Shown here piece after piece: positions 51,648 to 62,200 of a DNA stretch of 64,000 nucleotides. The first letter of the stretch is position 1; every line of letters starts with the position of its first letter. The stretch comes from Cytophagales bacterium. GTDB lineage: Bacteria > Bacteroidota > Bacteroidia > Cytophagales > Cyclobacteriaceae. The stretch covers positions 558,001 to 622,000 of the forward strand of contig JAWPMT010000004.1 of NCBI GenBank assembly GCA_033344775.1, in the 5' to 3' direction. The notes under the pieces are model-generated. The model did not search any database, was not told where the DNA came from, and worked only from the letters and a program-made list of their open reading frames with translations. The position numbers and the translations under genes are program-made.

Positions 51648-52151
51648 TTATTTCAATTGTAAGGGTAAACCTGATACCATAAAAAATGCCTTGTCCGCTC
51701 GTTGCGCAATGAATTGGTTGATCCATCCTTGCAGTTCGACGAACTTACGTCCGACATGTGTTTCGGCATGAACGCCCATGCCTATCTCATTGGAAATAAA
51801 AATCAAAGTGGCTTCCTGCTCGAACATTAGTTCAAGCTCTTGTTTACAGGATTGCAAACAAGCATCTATGTCCTGTTTCAGGTCTACAAACCAGTTAGTC
51901 AACCAGAGCGTCACACAATCTATGACAATCACACGACCTTCCAGATCCAACTGGCTGATCGCCTTCTCTTCTTCCCATGTCTCCCAACGATCATCCCGGT
52001 CACCCTGATGGCGAGCCACCCTTTCTTCAAAATCCTCATCCCACCGTCTGGCAGTCGCCAAATAGACTGGCATATCGCTCAATCCCTTTGCCAGGTCCAT
52101 CGCATAGCGACTTTTACCTGATCGCTCGCCTCCACTGATGTAATAAATCAA
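51648..52151 (-). CDS. cobU: adenosylcobinamide kinase / guanylyltransferase
   Basis: 167 residues. P-loop GGERSGKSRYA at residues 7-17, VYLATA, the guanylated His segment ERVARHQGDR and VIVIDCVTLWLTN are all standard. It phosphorylates adenosylcobinamide and makes AdoCbi-GDP. First gene of the operon; the riboswitch lies about 130 bp upstream. Confidence 0.96.
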   Translation of the reverse strand: MIYYISGGERSGKSRYAMDLAKGLSDMPVYLATARRWDEDFEERVARHQGDRDDRWETWEEEKAISQLDLEGRVIVIDCVTLWLTNWFVDLKQDIDACLQSCKQELELMFEQEATLIFISNEIGMGVHAETHVGRKFVELQGWINQFIAQRADKAFFMVSGLPLQLK

Positions 52152-52284
52152 GGTCAGTTATGATTAACGTGTTTTCTAATTAATGCGGAACTTTCGTGGA
52201 CTATACTTACAGACAAATTAGCCGAAATGGTCTTTGGAATTCATACGATCGTCATCTTCAGCTCTTCCACCGAAAGCATCCGCT

Positions 52285-52470
52285 TAACATGTTATTGGCA
52301 GGTCTCCTGGCTTGTCCTGTTTTAGCTTCCTTCCCATCAAAACCTTCAAGATCTCAACAGTGGATTAGATATGACTTCAACAATTATGGACTTACAGTTG
52401 CGGGGACAGCTCTTGATTTTAACAAGATTCCCTTTTCATTCATGGCTACAATTTCGCATCCATGAAACCA
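52285..52470 (-). promoter_or_regulatory. cobalamin riboswitch (AdoCbl-type aptamer)
   Basis: Reading the - strand, the conserved aptamer pieces appear in order: AAAAGGGAATC, then CTGTCCCCGCAACTGTAAG (52392-52412) and later AAGCCAGGAGACCTGCC (52298-52313). These are the core of the B12 element. It precedes cobU and should shut down the operon when cobalamin is plentiful. Confidence 0.93.
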
Positions 52471-52683
52471 GTAACGGCACGAAATTATGTAAATCAATTT
52501 CCAAATCAAAAATCCAACTTTGACGTATTTAGAGCATAACGCATACAATTATTAAAATCAGAATCGCAGTGATTATTAGTTGATTTCATAATGGAATACG
52601 ACCTACTCGCCTATTCAAAAAGCATTTACGAAAAGGAACTAAAATCTGGAAAATTCGAATTATTGATCATAAGTTTGACCGAC

Positions 52684-53112
52684 ATGAAAAAAATCACATC
52701 GCCAGTAATCATCACGTGTTTTCTCGCCTTTGCCTTACTCATTACCTCCTGCAGCGGGACGAAAGAGGATCGGAGATTAGACCAACTCAATAAAGAAAAG
52801 GAAGAGCTGACCGGCAAATTTGAATCCATTGGCGCGGACCTTGATCAGGCCATTGAAGAACTGGATACTAAAATTGCCAGTGAGAAAGGGCGAACGAAAC
52901 GACGCCTGGAAAAAGCCAAAAAGGAATTATTAAAAACGAAAAAGGACATCAACGCATCCATGAAGGAGGTAGCTGAGGCATCCGATGAGAATTGGGAAAA
53001 CATTAAAAAACAAACGGATGATCTGTTGAAGGACGTTGATGTAGACTTAAGTGGCCTCAAACAGAAAATCAATAGCGTGATGGATGAGCTCACGGATGAG
53101 TTGAAGGACTAG
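52684..53112 (+). CDS. coiled-coil lipoprotein
   Basis: 142 residues from the ATG at 52684, a lipoprotein signal (MKKITSPVIITCFLAFALLITSC, Cys23). The mature part is a nearly continuous charged coiled coil (LDQLNKEKEELTGKFESIG, KRRLEKAKKELLKTKKDIN). It may be a periplasmic spacer or stress protein; family not recognised. It converges on the TonB receptor gene: the two stop codons share the palindrome CTAG (53109-53112). Confidence 0.75.
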   Translation: MKKITSPVIITCFLAFALLITSCSGTKEDRRLDQLNKEKEELTGKFESIGADLDQAIEELDTKIASEKGRTKRRLEKAKKELLKTKKDINASMKEVAEASDENWENIKKQTDDLLKDVDVDLSGLKQKINSVMDELTDELKD

Positions 53113-55010
53113 AAGCGATATCTCAACCCGATATTGAAATTTCTTTTAGTGGAATTCAATCCATTCCTGGACACAAAACCCTCGTCAAACACATTGTTGA
53201 TACTCCCGGCTATAAAAATGGATTCACTCAAATCATAAGAGACATCCAAATCGAAAACGTCGTAGGTATCAAGTGAGATGTCATTGTTTTCACGCGTTTC
53301 ACCAACAGCTAAGTATGTCAATTTTACCAGCAGTTTTTCCACAGGTAAAGCAGAAAGGGTGAAGAGGAATTTATTTTTAGGTATTCTTCTTAAGACAGTA
53401 AATCTCGTCAGTGCATTCGTGTAGGTATAATAGCCCGACAAGCTAAGTTGTGGCGAAAACGCATACCGGGCATTCAATTCCAGCCCATTCACTTCCCTTT
53501 CGGCTGTGAGATTGACATACCTGCCTATTGTCCTATCCTCATTGAGTTCCAACTCGACGAAGTTTTTGTCTTTCCGAAAGAAATAAGCTACTCCGCCACT
53601 CAATTTGCCTATCGCAATCCAGTTAGCTCCTCCTTCTATGGTTTCAGATTGTTCCGCGTCAAGGTCCAGGTTTCCTGCATCGTTTACCAGCCGATTTAAA
53701 TCCCCTCCGTAGAACTGCCTCAAAGTCGGTGTAAGAAAAGTGGTAGCATAAGCTCCAAATACTTTGAGTTTACCTGACCCCAAATCGAATAAATAACTCG
53801 GGTTAATATCCCACACAAAATTGGTACCGGAAATACTATGAAAACTCAATCGGCCACCGAGTTGGACATTGAGGTTTTCCTTATTATAGATGAACGACAT
53901 GTAAGGATCTAACATTGTAAAGCTTACTGTATCTGCCATTTCTTCTTCCGGTTCCCAGGTGGGTTGCTGAAGATTGATACCTCCGATCATTTCTAATTCA
54001 TTCGAAAGCTTCTGATTGACCATCACATCGGCCTGTAAAAAATTACCACTGAAGTTGAAGATCTTACGATCCGCGGGACCACCAATACCCTGAAGATCAT
54101 TGGTTCGTTTGTTTCTATGATAAGAAAAATTGCCACGTATACTTCCTTTAGACCAATTGTAGTTAGCATTAAATGCCACTCGAAGCAAGCTCAAATCCGC
54201 AAATGAAACATTATCCAAAAACATCGTGCCATCAATATCACTCAAAACTTGATGATAGGCAGAAGTAAAGCCTATTGAAAATTGATCTGAGAATTGATAG
54301 CCAACCTTCCCAAGGAAGTTGACTGAATTGGCCCCATCATCATCATAATTTTGTTTTCCGGAAGTATCTCTTGCTTCAGAAAAACCACCGGAACCACGGG
54401 TTGTACTGCTGACCAGGTAGTTGAAGCCCCCGGAGGTACCCGACAAATCGATATGAGTAGCAGACGTGTTGAAACTACCCAAATCGAAATTGAGGTTTCC
54501 AACGAACTTTTCATTCGCTGGTTGATTTGTAACGATACTGATCACGCCTACGGATGCCCCCGTTCCGTAGAGGGACCCCATCCCCCCCTTGATCACTTCT
54601 ATGGACTCAATTTGAAGGAGATCTAGTAACCTTAGATCAAACTCCTGGGCAGTACCCGAGGGATCATTAAAGGGTATTCCGTCAATCAAAACCAAAGTCT
54701 GATCACTTTGGGCTCCTCTGATCCACAGATTAAGGCTCGTTCCCGGGGCGGCGAAGTTTCCATCTACATGGATACCCGGAATTTCATTGAGTAGATCGGA
54801 AATGTCTTTCCCTTTGTTGGAAGCAATTTGTTGGCTGTCCAATCGGTAAATGGCTTTCCCGAATTTTTCGAGGGTCATTTCAACTTTACTCCCAGCCTCT
54901 ATGTAATCATGAGTTTGAACAACGTTCAGGGTATCCTGGGCCAGAACTGAAACATTCAGGCAAACAGCTAAAGCGGCAAAAAATGCCTTTGGTATAGGTT
55001 GGTTGATCAT
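53109..55010 (-). CDS. TonB-dependent outer-membrane receptor, BtuB-like
   Basis: 633 residues from the ATG at 55008-55010 (signal MINQPIPKAFFAALAVCLNVSVLAQ). The plug domain is about 45-160: KDISDLLNEIPGIHVDG, RGAQSDQTLVLIDGIPFNDPSG, IESIEVIKGGMGSLYGTGASVGVISI. The barrel follows and ends with a terminal Phe (NIGLRYRF). There is no SusC-type N-terminal carboxypeptidase-like domain. The BtuB-like length and the nearby cob operon make cobalamin or cobinamide a likely cargo, but no B12 riboswitch was seen before this gene, so that is inference. Confidence 0.88.
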   Translation of the reverse strand: MINQPIPKAFFAALAVCLNVSVLAQDTLNVVQTHDYIEAGSKVEMTLEKFGKAIYRLDSQQIASNKGKDISDLLNEIPGIHVDGNFAAPGTSLNLWIRGAQSDQTLVLIDGIPFNDPSGTAQEFDLRLLDLLQIESIEVIKGGMGSLYGTGASVGVISIVTNQPANEKFVGNLNFDLGSFNTSATHIDLSGTSGGFNYLVSSTTRGSGGFSEARDTSGKQNYDDDGANSVNFLGKVGYQFSDQFSIGFTSAYHQVLSDIDGTMFLDNVSFADLSLLRVAFNANYNWSKGSIRGNFSYHRNKRTNDLQGIGGPADRKIFNFSGNFLQADVMVNQKLSNELEMIGGINLQQPTWEPEEEMADTVSFTMLDPYMSFIYNKENLNVQLGGRLSFHSISGTNFVWDINPSYLFDLGSGKLKVFGAYATTFLTPTLRQFYGGDLNRLVNDAGNLDLDAEQSETIEGGANWIAIGKLSGGVAYFFRKDKNFVELELNEDRTIGRYVNLTAEREVNGLELNARYAFSPQLSLSGYYTYTNALTRFTVLRRIPKNKFLFTLSALPVEKLLVKLTYLAVGETRENNDISLDTYDVFDLDVSYDLSESIFIAGSINNVFDEGFVSRNGLNSTKRNFNIGLRYRF

Positions 55011-55393
55011 TTTATCATCAAAAGAAGCACCCAGGCCAGGGCTCACTTACCCTACATGCCATCATGCCACAAACGGTTCTATTCCAAGATCCTGACACAA
55101 TTTAGTATTCAGGAATCGCAATAAATAGAAATAGGGAGAATCTGGTTGACTTCCAACAAAAATAATAACCTGTGGAGTCTTGAAAAATATCTTTGGGGAA
55201 TCTGTTCTTAAAAGATGGTCAAAAGTGCATTTGCAGCGAATGCCTTGGACCGGCCTACCATACATGATTGGTCCCTTGTCGCAACCTTGTGTTCTTCCTT
55301 CAAATACCTTAATACCGGTAATCTTTCAATAAAATAGCGACAATCGATCCGGCACTATTTCTCAGGAAAAATCCCAGGTTATAGAGATTGAAA
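55011..55393. other. 383-bp gap without a recognisable gene or riboswitch
   Basis: Searched for the cobalamin aptamer core (CCCCGCAAC and the GCCAGG/GACCTGCC segment) on the - strand and did not find it. A 67-codon - strand frame (55062-55265) has no supporting features. The receptor promoter should lie here. Confidence 0.5.
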
Positions 55394-56380
55394 TTACGAT
55401 TGCCTGGAAAAATGACTGTTGTACTTATTGCGATAGTCAACAGGTGATATGCCGGTATATTTTTTAAAAACAGACCTGAAAGCCTTATTATCAGAATAGC
55501 CCACTTCCACCATTGCTTCCGTGATGTTTTTATCTGTCCGTTCAAGCAATTTTTTAGCAGCTTCTACTCTCACTCTTTGTAAATATTGAAAAGGCGTATT
55601 CTGTGTTGCTTTCTTAAACCGCCGGATCAGGTTCCTTCTGCTGAGCGCCGCCTGTTCCGAGAGCGCCTCCAAAGTGATATTTTCTCCAAAATGGCTTTCA
55701 ATGAACGACTGAACACTTTGAATAGAAGTATCACTGTGGGTCTTTTGGGATTCGAATATGACAAACTCCGATTGGCTGTAGCGGTCAATATCTATCTCAA
55801 AAAGTTTTGCGTTCATGATGGCCATGTCCCGGCCATTGTACTTTTCGATCAGATAGATCAACAGGTTCAAAAACGAATAGGCACCACCACTGGTATAGGT
55901 CCGATCTTCATCTGTAATGATCTTATCCTGTTGCAGCAATACCTCCGGAAACATCTCACTGAATTGATCAATTCCGACCCAATGAGTGGTGGCTCGTCTG
56001 CCATCCAAAATACCTGTGGCTGCCAACAAAAATGCCCCCATACAAAGACTGGCTACTTCCGCTCCTTCCCTAAACCTGGCATTGATCCACGGCAGGAAAG
56101 CATTGTTTTTGGATAAGGAATCCTCCATATCTCCCATGATCGTTGTGACTACTATGAGGTCTGTTTTATCAACTTGATCGATGGTGACGTGGGGCTGGAT
56201 GGTAAAGATGCCATCGTATAAAGTGGTGGTTTTATTGAGACCGACTAACTGAATATCATAATAAGGCGGATACCCTTGTTGTGCCAGGAAATTATTCACC
56301 TGACCAAAGAGCTTGAAAGGGCCAACGATGCTGCTGAGCACTGCCGGTCCTTCTGGTACGAGTACCGATACATGTTTCAT
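55394..56380 (-). CDS. GlxA-family transcriptional regulator (DJ-1/PfpI-like domain plus AraC HTH)
   Basis: 328 residues. The N-terminal amidase-like domain (about 1-190) shows VASLCMGAFLLAATGILDGRRATTHW, with the Cys at the nucleophile elbow. The AraC domain (about 220-320) shows ITLEALSEQAALSRRNLIRRFKKAT and VGYSDNKAFRSVFKKYTGISPVDYR. It is divergent from the DUF1761 gene 139 bp away and may control it. Ligand unknown. Confidence 0.92.
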   Translation of the reverse strand: MKHVSVLVPEGPAVLSSIVGPFKLFGQVNNFLAQQGYPPYYDIQLVGLNKTTTLYDGIFTIQPHVTIDQVDKTDLIVVTTIMGDMEDSLSKNNAFLPWINARFREGAEVASLCMGAFLLAATGILDGRRATTHWVGIDQFSEMFPEVLLQQDKIITDEDRTYTSGGAYSFLNLLIYLIEKYNGRDMAIMNAKLFEIDIDRYSQSEFVIFESQKTHSDTSIQSVQSFIESHFGENITLEALSEQAALSRRNLIRRFKKATQNTPFQYLQRVRVEAAKKLLERTDKNITEAMVEVGYSDNKAFRSVFKKYTGISPVDYRNKYNSHFSRQS

Positions 56381-56518
56381 TTTTGAGCTTTTAAGTCCTG
56401 ATCAAAAGTACCACGTGGTTTGGTCACTATCAACCCCACAGTATGTCTCTAATGACCATCTCATGGCAGTTTCACCCCCAATAGCTTTGTTAACGAAAAA
56501 CTTAAACCTTCTTAAAAT

Positions 56519-56956
56519 ATGCCTGAAATAAGTGTAAATATGACTGCTGTACTCATTGCAGTTGTCGCTAATTTTTTCTTTGGATTCGCCTGGTATACAC
56601 CACTTTTCGGAAAAGTCTGGTCTCGAGAAATGGGGTTTGACCCGGATGAGAAACCCCCTAAAAATCTGATGATTGGCGGAATGATTGCTATGGTGATCGG
56701 AAACTTTCTTTTTGCCTGGGTACTTGCCAACAACATGGCAGCTTATAATCCACTCACCTGGGGTTTTGATCCTTCTCCCTATCCAGCTTATGGTGTGGCA
56801 ATGATGGCCGCTTTTTTCACCTGGATGGGCTTTTATTTACCTGTGGATATTGGTGTTGTCACCTGGGAACGAAAATCATGGACGTTATTTTTCATCAATA
56901 CAGGCTACCACTTTCTTAGTCTTGTGATTGCCGCAATGATCATTGCCTTTATGTAA
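56519..56956 (+). CDS. DUF1761 family membrane protein
   Basis: 145 residues with four membrane helices. Family features: ANFFFGFAWYTPLFGKVWSREMG near the start, MIGGMIAMVIGNFLFAWVL, AFFTWMGFYLPVDIGVVTWERKSW and FINTGYHFLSLVIAAMI. Function unknown across the family. Divergent from the GlxA-type regulator. Confidence 0.88.
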   Translation: MPEISVNMTAVLIAVVANFFFGFAWYTPLFGKVWSREMGFDPDEKPPKNLMIGGMIAMVIGNFLFAWVLANNMAAYNPLTWGFDPSPYPAYGVAMMAAFFTWMGFYLPVDIGVVTWERKSWTLFFINTGYHFLSLVIAAMIIAFM

Positions 56957-57106
56957 GCATTTGTCGGACATATTTCCCTCTGTCCTTAGGAGGGAAATTC
57001 GATTATGGGATTGTGGCCTGTTTTTATCGGGGTAAAGACTTGCATCGATTAACACCTCGCCAGAACCAATTATTTTCGCTATTGGTTAGACAACAAACGC
57101 ATCTTC

Positions 57107-58537
57107 ATGTCCTGGCTAAAACACACATACGCGACACAACTTCCCGGTACTTTCTACTCGGCGCAAAAACCAGCACCCATAGGAAATCCAGACCTGGTTT
57201 TGTACAATGCATCACTGGCCAATTCCCTGGGAATCGGAGGAGATCTACAGGAAGAGGAAAAAGCCCTTGCCTATCTCTCCGGCAATAAATTGGTACCGGG
57301 TAGCAAAGCGATTTCTCAAGCTTATGCCGGACATCAGTTCGGTCATTTCACCAAATTGGGTGATGGTCGTGCCGTACTATTGGGCGAAATTGAAACTGAA
57401 CTAGGGACATACGATCTGCAGCTCAAAGGGTCGGGACAAACGCCTTATTCAAGAAGAGGAGATGGTCGCGCGACATTCTATTCCATGTTGCGGGAATACC
57501 TGATCAGTGAAGCCATGCATGCATTACGTATCCCAACCACGCGGAGCCTGGCGGTTGTAAAAACCACCGATCCGGTGTACCGGGAGCAAGTAAGTGAGGG
57601 TGCGGTCCTTTCCCGTGTAGCTGCTAGCCATATCCGTGTAGGCACGTTCGAGTATGCACGCTTTTTTGGTGCACCCGGCGACCTGGAAGCGCTGCTGCAA
57701 TACACCATACAAAGGCATTATCCGGCACTACTGGATCATCAAAATCATGCGTTGGCATTACTGGAGACGGTTATGAAAAAGCAGAAAGACCTGATCATCG
57801 ACTGGATGCGGGTGGGATTTATCCATGGTGTGATGAACACGGACAACATGGCCTTGTCTGGTGAAACCATTGATTATGGTCCATGTGCCTTTATGAATGC
57901 CTATCACCCTAAAACGGTATTTAGTTCCATCGATACACAAGGGCGGTATGCTTTCGGAAACCAACCTAACATGGCTTACTGGAATCTGAGTGTTTTTGCC
58001 AATGCACTCCTTCCCTTGATTGATAAGGACGAAGCAATTGCTAAAGAAAAAGCAGAAGCAGCGTTGGATCGCTTTCCTGAAGATTTCTCCAGTGCAAATT
58101 TCGACATGATGGCCCAAAAACTGGGCATTGTACATCCTATTCAAGAAGATGGTGCGTTGATGCAAGGATGTCTGCATCAATTAGTAAATCATCGCGTCGA
58201 TTATACCAACTTCTTTACCGAGCTGAGGCGTGGTGGTGAATTGATTGACCGTCTGAGTCAAGATGAATCTTTCAATTCCTGGCATTCAAAATGGGAAATT
58301 GCAAGATCAAGGAATGCTACAATTGCTGAAAGTGAGGCACTGATGGTACAAACCAATCCGGTCGTTATCCCACGAAATCACATGGTAGAAGATGTACTAA
58401 ATGCCGCGGTTTCGGGAGAAATGCAACCATTCCACCTGCTGCTCAATGAACTGGCTTCTCCTTATGATGACTCCTCCATCCTTCAGATGGTCCCCGCCAA
58501 CTTCGATGCGAGTTATCAGACGTTTTGTGGGACGTAA
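57107..58537 (+). CDS. selO: protein adenylyltransferase SelO (YdiU)
   Basis: 476 residues, a little shorter than the E. coli protein. Pseudokinase-type motifs: AISQAYAGHQFGHFTKLGDGRAVLLGEI, DLQLKGSGQTPYSRRGDGRATFYSMLREYLISEAMHAL, the catalytic GFIHGVMNTDNMALSGETIDYGPCAFM (Asn and Asp for Mg-ATP), and the terminal TFCGT. SelO transfers AMP to Ser, Thr or Tyr of proteins and is linked to oxidative stress. The C-terminal Cys is an ordinary codon, not selenocysteine. Monocistronic. Confidence 0.96.
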   Translation: MSWLKHTYATQLPGTFYSAQKPAPIGNPDLVLYNASLANSLGIGGDLQEEEKALAYLSGNKLVPGSKAISQAYAGHQFGHFTKLGDGRAVLLGEIETELGTYDLQLKGSGQTPYSRRGDGRATFYSMLREYLISEAMHALRIPTTRSLAVVKTTDPVYREQVSEGAVLSRVAASHIRVGTFEYARFFGAPGDLEALLQYTIQRHYPALLDHQNHALALLETVMKKQKDLIIDWMRVGFIHGVMNTDNMALSGETIDYGPCAFMNAYHPKTVFSSIDTQGRYAFGNQPNMAYWNLSVFANALLPLIDKDEAIAKEKAEAALDRFPEDFSSANFDMMAQKLGIVHPIQEDGALMQGCLHQLVNHRVDYTNFFTELRRGGELIDRLSQDESFNSWHSKWEIARSRNATIAESEALMVQTNPVVIPRNHMVEDVLNAAVSGEMQPFHLLLNELASPYDDSSILQMVPANFDASYQTFCGT

Positions 58538-58682
58538 TAAGCCAATATTTTTATCAGGTTTTAGGGTTGATTATAATCCAATTAAGCAAAAGAGACCGGA
58601 ACATTTGTGAAGTATGTAATTCAGACCAGATATCAACAGGTTCAGCCTCTTTAAATCCAGCTCAGCGCCTGTACGGTTAGAT

Positions 58683-59162
58683 ATGAAAACTATTGAGGTT
58701 TGTTTAGGTTATTTACTTAAACCAATAGATTTAAAATACATGCCAACCGAAATCGGAAAAATGGATAAGTATGCCACGATCTGGTATCATTCCGACCTGA
58801 ATGTGGTTCGTCTTGAATGGCATCATAATGCCGCTCCAGTGACCATCGTCTCAAAAACCTGGGAAGAACTCATCAACATTCATGTAGAAAAACATCAAGT
58901 CACTACGATTATCGCTGATATGCACAACACGAAAAGTGTTTTCTTACCTGACACCATTGCATGGTGGGGGGAAGTAAATGTACCAAAGCTATTTGCACTG
59001 GGAGTCCGGGATATTATCACGGTGAATAGCACAAGTTTTCTGTCGAATAATGCGAACAAAAGATGGCAAGGAGCATTAGGCGGCATCAATAACTATGAAG
59101 TAGGTAGCCTGGAAGAAGCATTGACTTTTATCCAATCAGGTTTTGAGGAAGAGTCTGTTTAA
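58683..59162 (+). CDS. STAS-like protein of unknown function
   Basis: Up to 159 residues. The likely domain begins at MDKYATIWYHSDLNVVRLEWHHNA, and the ATG at 58764 in front of it is the alternative start (132 residues). The order of strands and helices (TTIIADMHNTKSVFL, VPKLFALGVRDIITVNS, GSLEEALTFI) fits SpoIIAA/STAS-like single-domain proteins common in Bacteroidota. It would be cytoplasmic. Role unknown. Confidence 0.7.
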   Translation: MKTIEVCLGYLLKPIDLKYMPTEIGKMDKYATIWYHSDLNVVRLEWHHNAAPVTIVSKTWEELINIHVEKHQVTTIIADMHNTKSVFLPDTIAWWGEVNVPKLFALGVRDIITVNSTSFLSNNANKRWQGALGGINNYEVGSLEEALTFIQSGFEEESV

Positions 59163-59202
59163 AGGTTTATCTCTAAAAGAAATTAGCCTTGACCAAAACA
59201 AA

Positions 59203-59232
59203 AAGAAGCTGGCCCTATCGAGACAGCTTCTT
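59203..59232. terminator. bidirectional rho-independent terminator between convergent genes
   Basis: AAGAAGCTG (59203-59211) pairs with CAGCTTCTT (59224-59232), with TTT on the + side and an A-rich stretch (T-tract on the - strand) on the other. It separates the STAS-like gene from the MBG-repeat gene. Confidence 0.8.
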
Positions 59233-59288
59233 TCCTGTTGTTGGGAGAGTTAGTGATCACTTCATATCAAGTGAAATGATCACTGGTG

Positions 59289-62200
59289 TTACTGTTTCAT
59301 CAATCGCTGGATGGTCGCACCCTCGCTGGTGATAATCCTGACCATGTACAGTCCCTCAGGTAATTCCCGGATGTCGTACTGATCTCTTTGTCCAAATTGT
59401 TGGACTGATCGCCCGTTCAGGTCATAGACCTGTACCTGCTCCACTCGCTTCAGACTCCTGATCTCGAAGTAGTCCTGTACCGGATTCGGGTAAACCCGGA
59501 TCTGCTTCATCTCCGCTGGAATGGTGCTCAGCACTTCATCCACATTGAAGGCCGCACCCGACTCATCGATCAAGGCCGTGACATCCACTTGTTGACCTTC
59601 TATCACCCCTACGGATGCACTCATCGTACCCACTCCAGGGATGTCTACCAGTAGTTTGTAGTCCCCTGTCGGTAAGCCCGTAAACTCGATCAAGCCCAGG
59701 TCATTCGTCACATCCGCTGCTACGTATTCATCCGCTGCTGTTTTCAAGATCACCAGCGTGTTGGGTAGTGGATCGCCGTTCTCTACCCTGCCCTGCACGA
59801 ATCGGTTCCCATTGCCCTGATTGTTCTGTGCAAAGAAGCTGATCATACCGCCTTCTTCCGCTGGCAGGAAATCGATGTTCGATTGTGGGGCCAATTGCAT
59901 CGTCACATCCACATTCGTCAGATCTGTGGTGATGTTTAGTCCTAAAGGAATGGCATCCTCATCGATCACCGGAGATATATCGCCATAGAACGTCATCACA
60001 TAGTCAATGCTGAAGGGAGTCACAAACAATTCATAATCGCCTGATCGTAGTTGCGAGAAAGTGTAGGTGCCGTCTGCACTGATCGCGGTTGTCTGACTAT
60101 TCGTCAAGTCATTCAAGTCACCCACAATGATAATGCCGTCTGTGAACGGGTCCCCATTCTCATCTCTGATCGTTCCTGTGATGCTGTATAAAGCAATCAC
60201 TTCCACGCTTGACTGAGCCGAGATCGCATTTGTCTCTGCCGTAGCCGCTAAACTCGCACTTACAATCACCCTTCCTATATCCGTGAACGACAGCTCATTG
60301 GTATTGGTGATCGTACCAGGTCCAGACACGACCGTGTAGATCACATCCGCTTCACTTACAGTCGTCGCTCCTTGCACATCTACTGTGGATGTTAAGGTGA
60401 TGGTTGCTGTGTTTAGTACTTCGGTTGGCAAGATGAAATCAATGATCGGAGTAACCAGGCTCGCATCCAGTAAAGCAAATTCAACCACATCTTCCGAACC
60501 TTTATATTCGTCAGTTTCCTTGATTGATCCTTTCACCTGTACCAACCCTGCTTGATCTCCTAAAGTCAGCACACTCTCGGTGATGGTAGCCGGACCAGAT
60601 ATGATCTCCCAGGTGATTGGAGCATCTACCGGGCGGGTAATTGCCGTTAATGTGATTGGAGCATTGCCCACCGTCTGATCAGCAATCGGGTCAATCTCAA
60701 TACTGGAAGTGATCCGCGTGTCATTCGCCTGGGTCACCACCAGTTGCTGGGTTACATCCGTTGCCGCATTGTAATTGTCATCCCCCGTCTGGCTTGCAGT
60801 GATCAGCGTGGTACCTGCTCCGATGATGGTTACCGTAGCTCCATTGACCGTAGCCACAGTTTCATCTGTACTGGTGTAGCTGATATTGAGTCCTGAACTG
60901 GCTGTTGCTGTCAGATCAAACGCCTCATCCGTAGTGGTCTTCACCGGTAGGAAGTCAAACGCGATTTGTTGGTCTGCTTTCATCACCGTCAAGGTGCCTG
61001 CCACATGCGTAATACTATAGTTCGTTGCCTCTGCTCCTGATACGTCAATCGCATAGTCTCCAGGAGTACTGGATTCATCAGCAGTTGTATTGATAACAGG
61101 AATTGTGGAAAGCACCAGTTGGTTTTCATCATTGACGAACCCTGTATAGGTAACTGTCAAGGTTGGATTCGCTTCACCAAATGCTCGGCTTTGATCATCA
61201 GCTGAAATGACTAACTCCGCAGGGTTGACCGTCAAAGTGCCGCTGACATAGTTGAGCTCATAATTATCATCTGCCCGTCCACTCAAATTGATGGCATAAG
61301 TACCTACCTCACTGGTCACCTTCACCAGCGTACTGGCCGTAGGCAATACATCCAGGGCACTGGCATCCTCATCATTCACGAAGCCATCATAAGCAATCGT
61401 CAACGTTGGATTCTCAGCACCGTAAGTCTTGCTTTTATCTTCTGCTGTTACCGTTAATGTCGCCTTATTGATGGTTAAGGTACCATTTACATAACTAAAC
61501 AAATAGTTATCAGATGCTCCACCTGAAGTTGTGATCGCATAAGTATCTACTGGACTGGTCGTATCAGCAGTGGTAGTAGCCGTAGGTACGGTAGTGATGA
61601 CCGTTGCATCATCTCCATTCAGGAATCCTGAATAGGTAAACGTCAAGGTTGGATTAACCGCACCATACATTCTGCTTTGATCATCTGCCGTCACCGTCAG
61701 GGTCGCCTGATCAATTGTCAGGGTACCATCTGTATAGCTAATCACATAGTTGGTCGCAGTGGCTCCTGATACAGTGATCGGATAGGTACCTACTCCACTC
61801 GTACTGGTGGCCGTGGTACTAATCGTCGGTGAGGTAGTCAGAATCTTCGCATCTTCATTGTTCACAAAACCAGCGTACTTCACTGTAAAGCTTGGGATCG
61901 CATCGCCATAAGAAATGGTTTGATCGATCGGCTGGATACTCAAAGCTGCCTGATCCACCGTCAGCATACCATCCACATAAGTGAATGTGTAGTTATCCGC
62001 TGCGCCGCCTGATGCGGTAATCGCATAAGTTCCCGTAGGGCTTGTCTCATCAGCGGTCGTGCTTGCCGTAGGTTCAGCCGTTAAGTTCGTGGCGTCATCT
62101 CCATTCTGGAAGCCAGAATAGTTCACTGTCAAGCTTGGATTAGTGGCACCGTAAGTTTTGCTTTGATCATCAGCAGTCACACTTAGGGTAGCCTGGTTTA

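Noticed and set aside
52196-52465. 89-codon + strand frame
   Set aside because: It is the complement of the cobalamin riboswitch; no ribosome-binding site and no protein-like composition.
55062-55265. 67-codon - strand frame upstream of the TonB receptor
   Set aside because: No signal, domain or start evidence; more likely untranslated leader.
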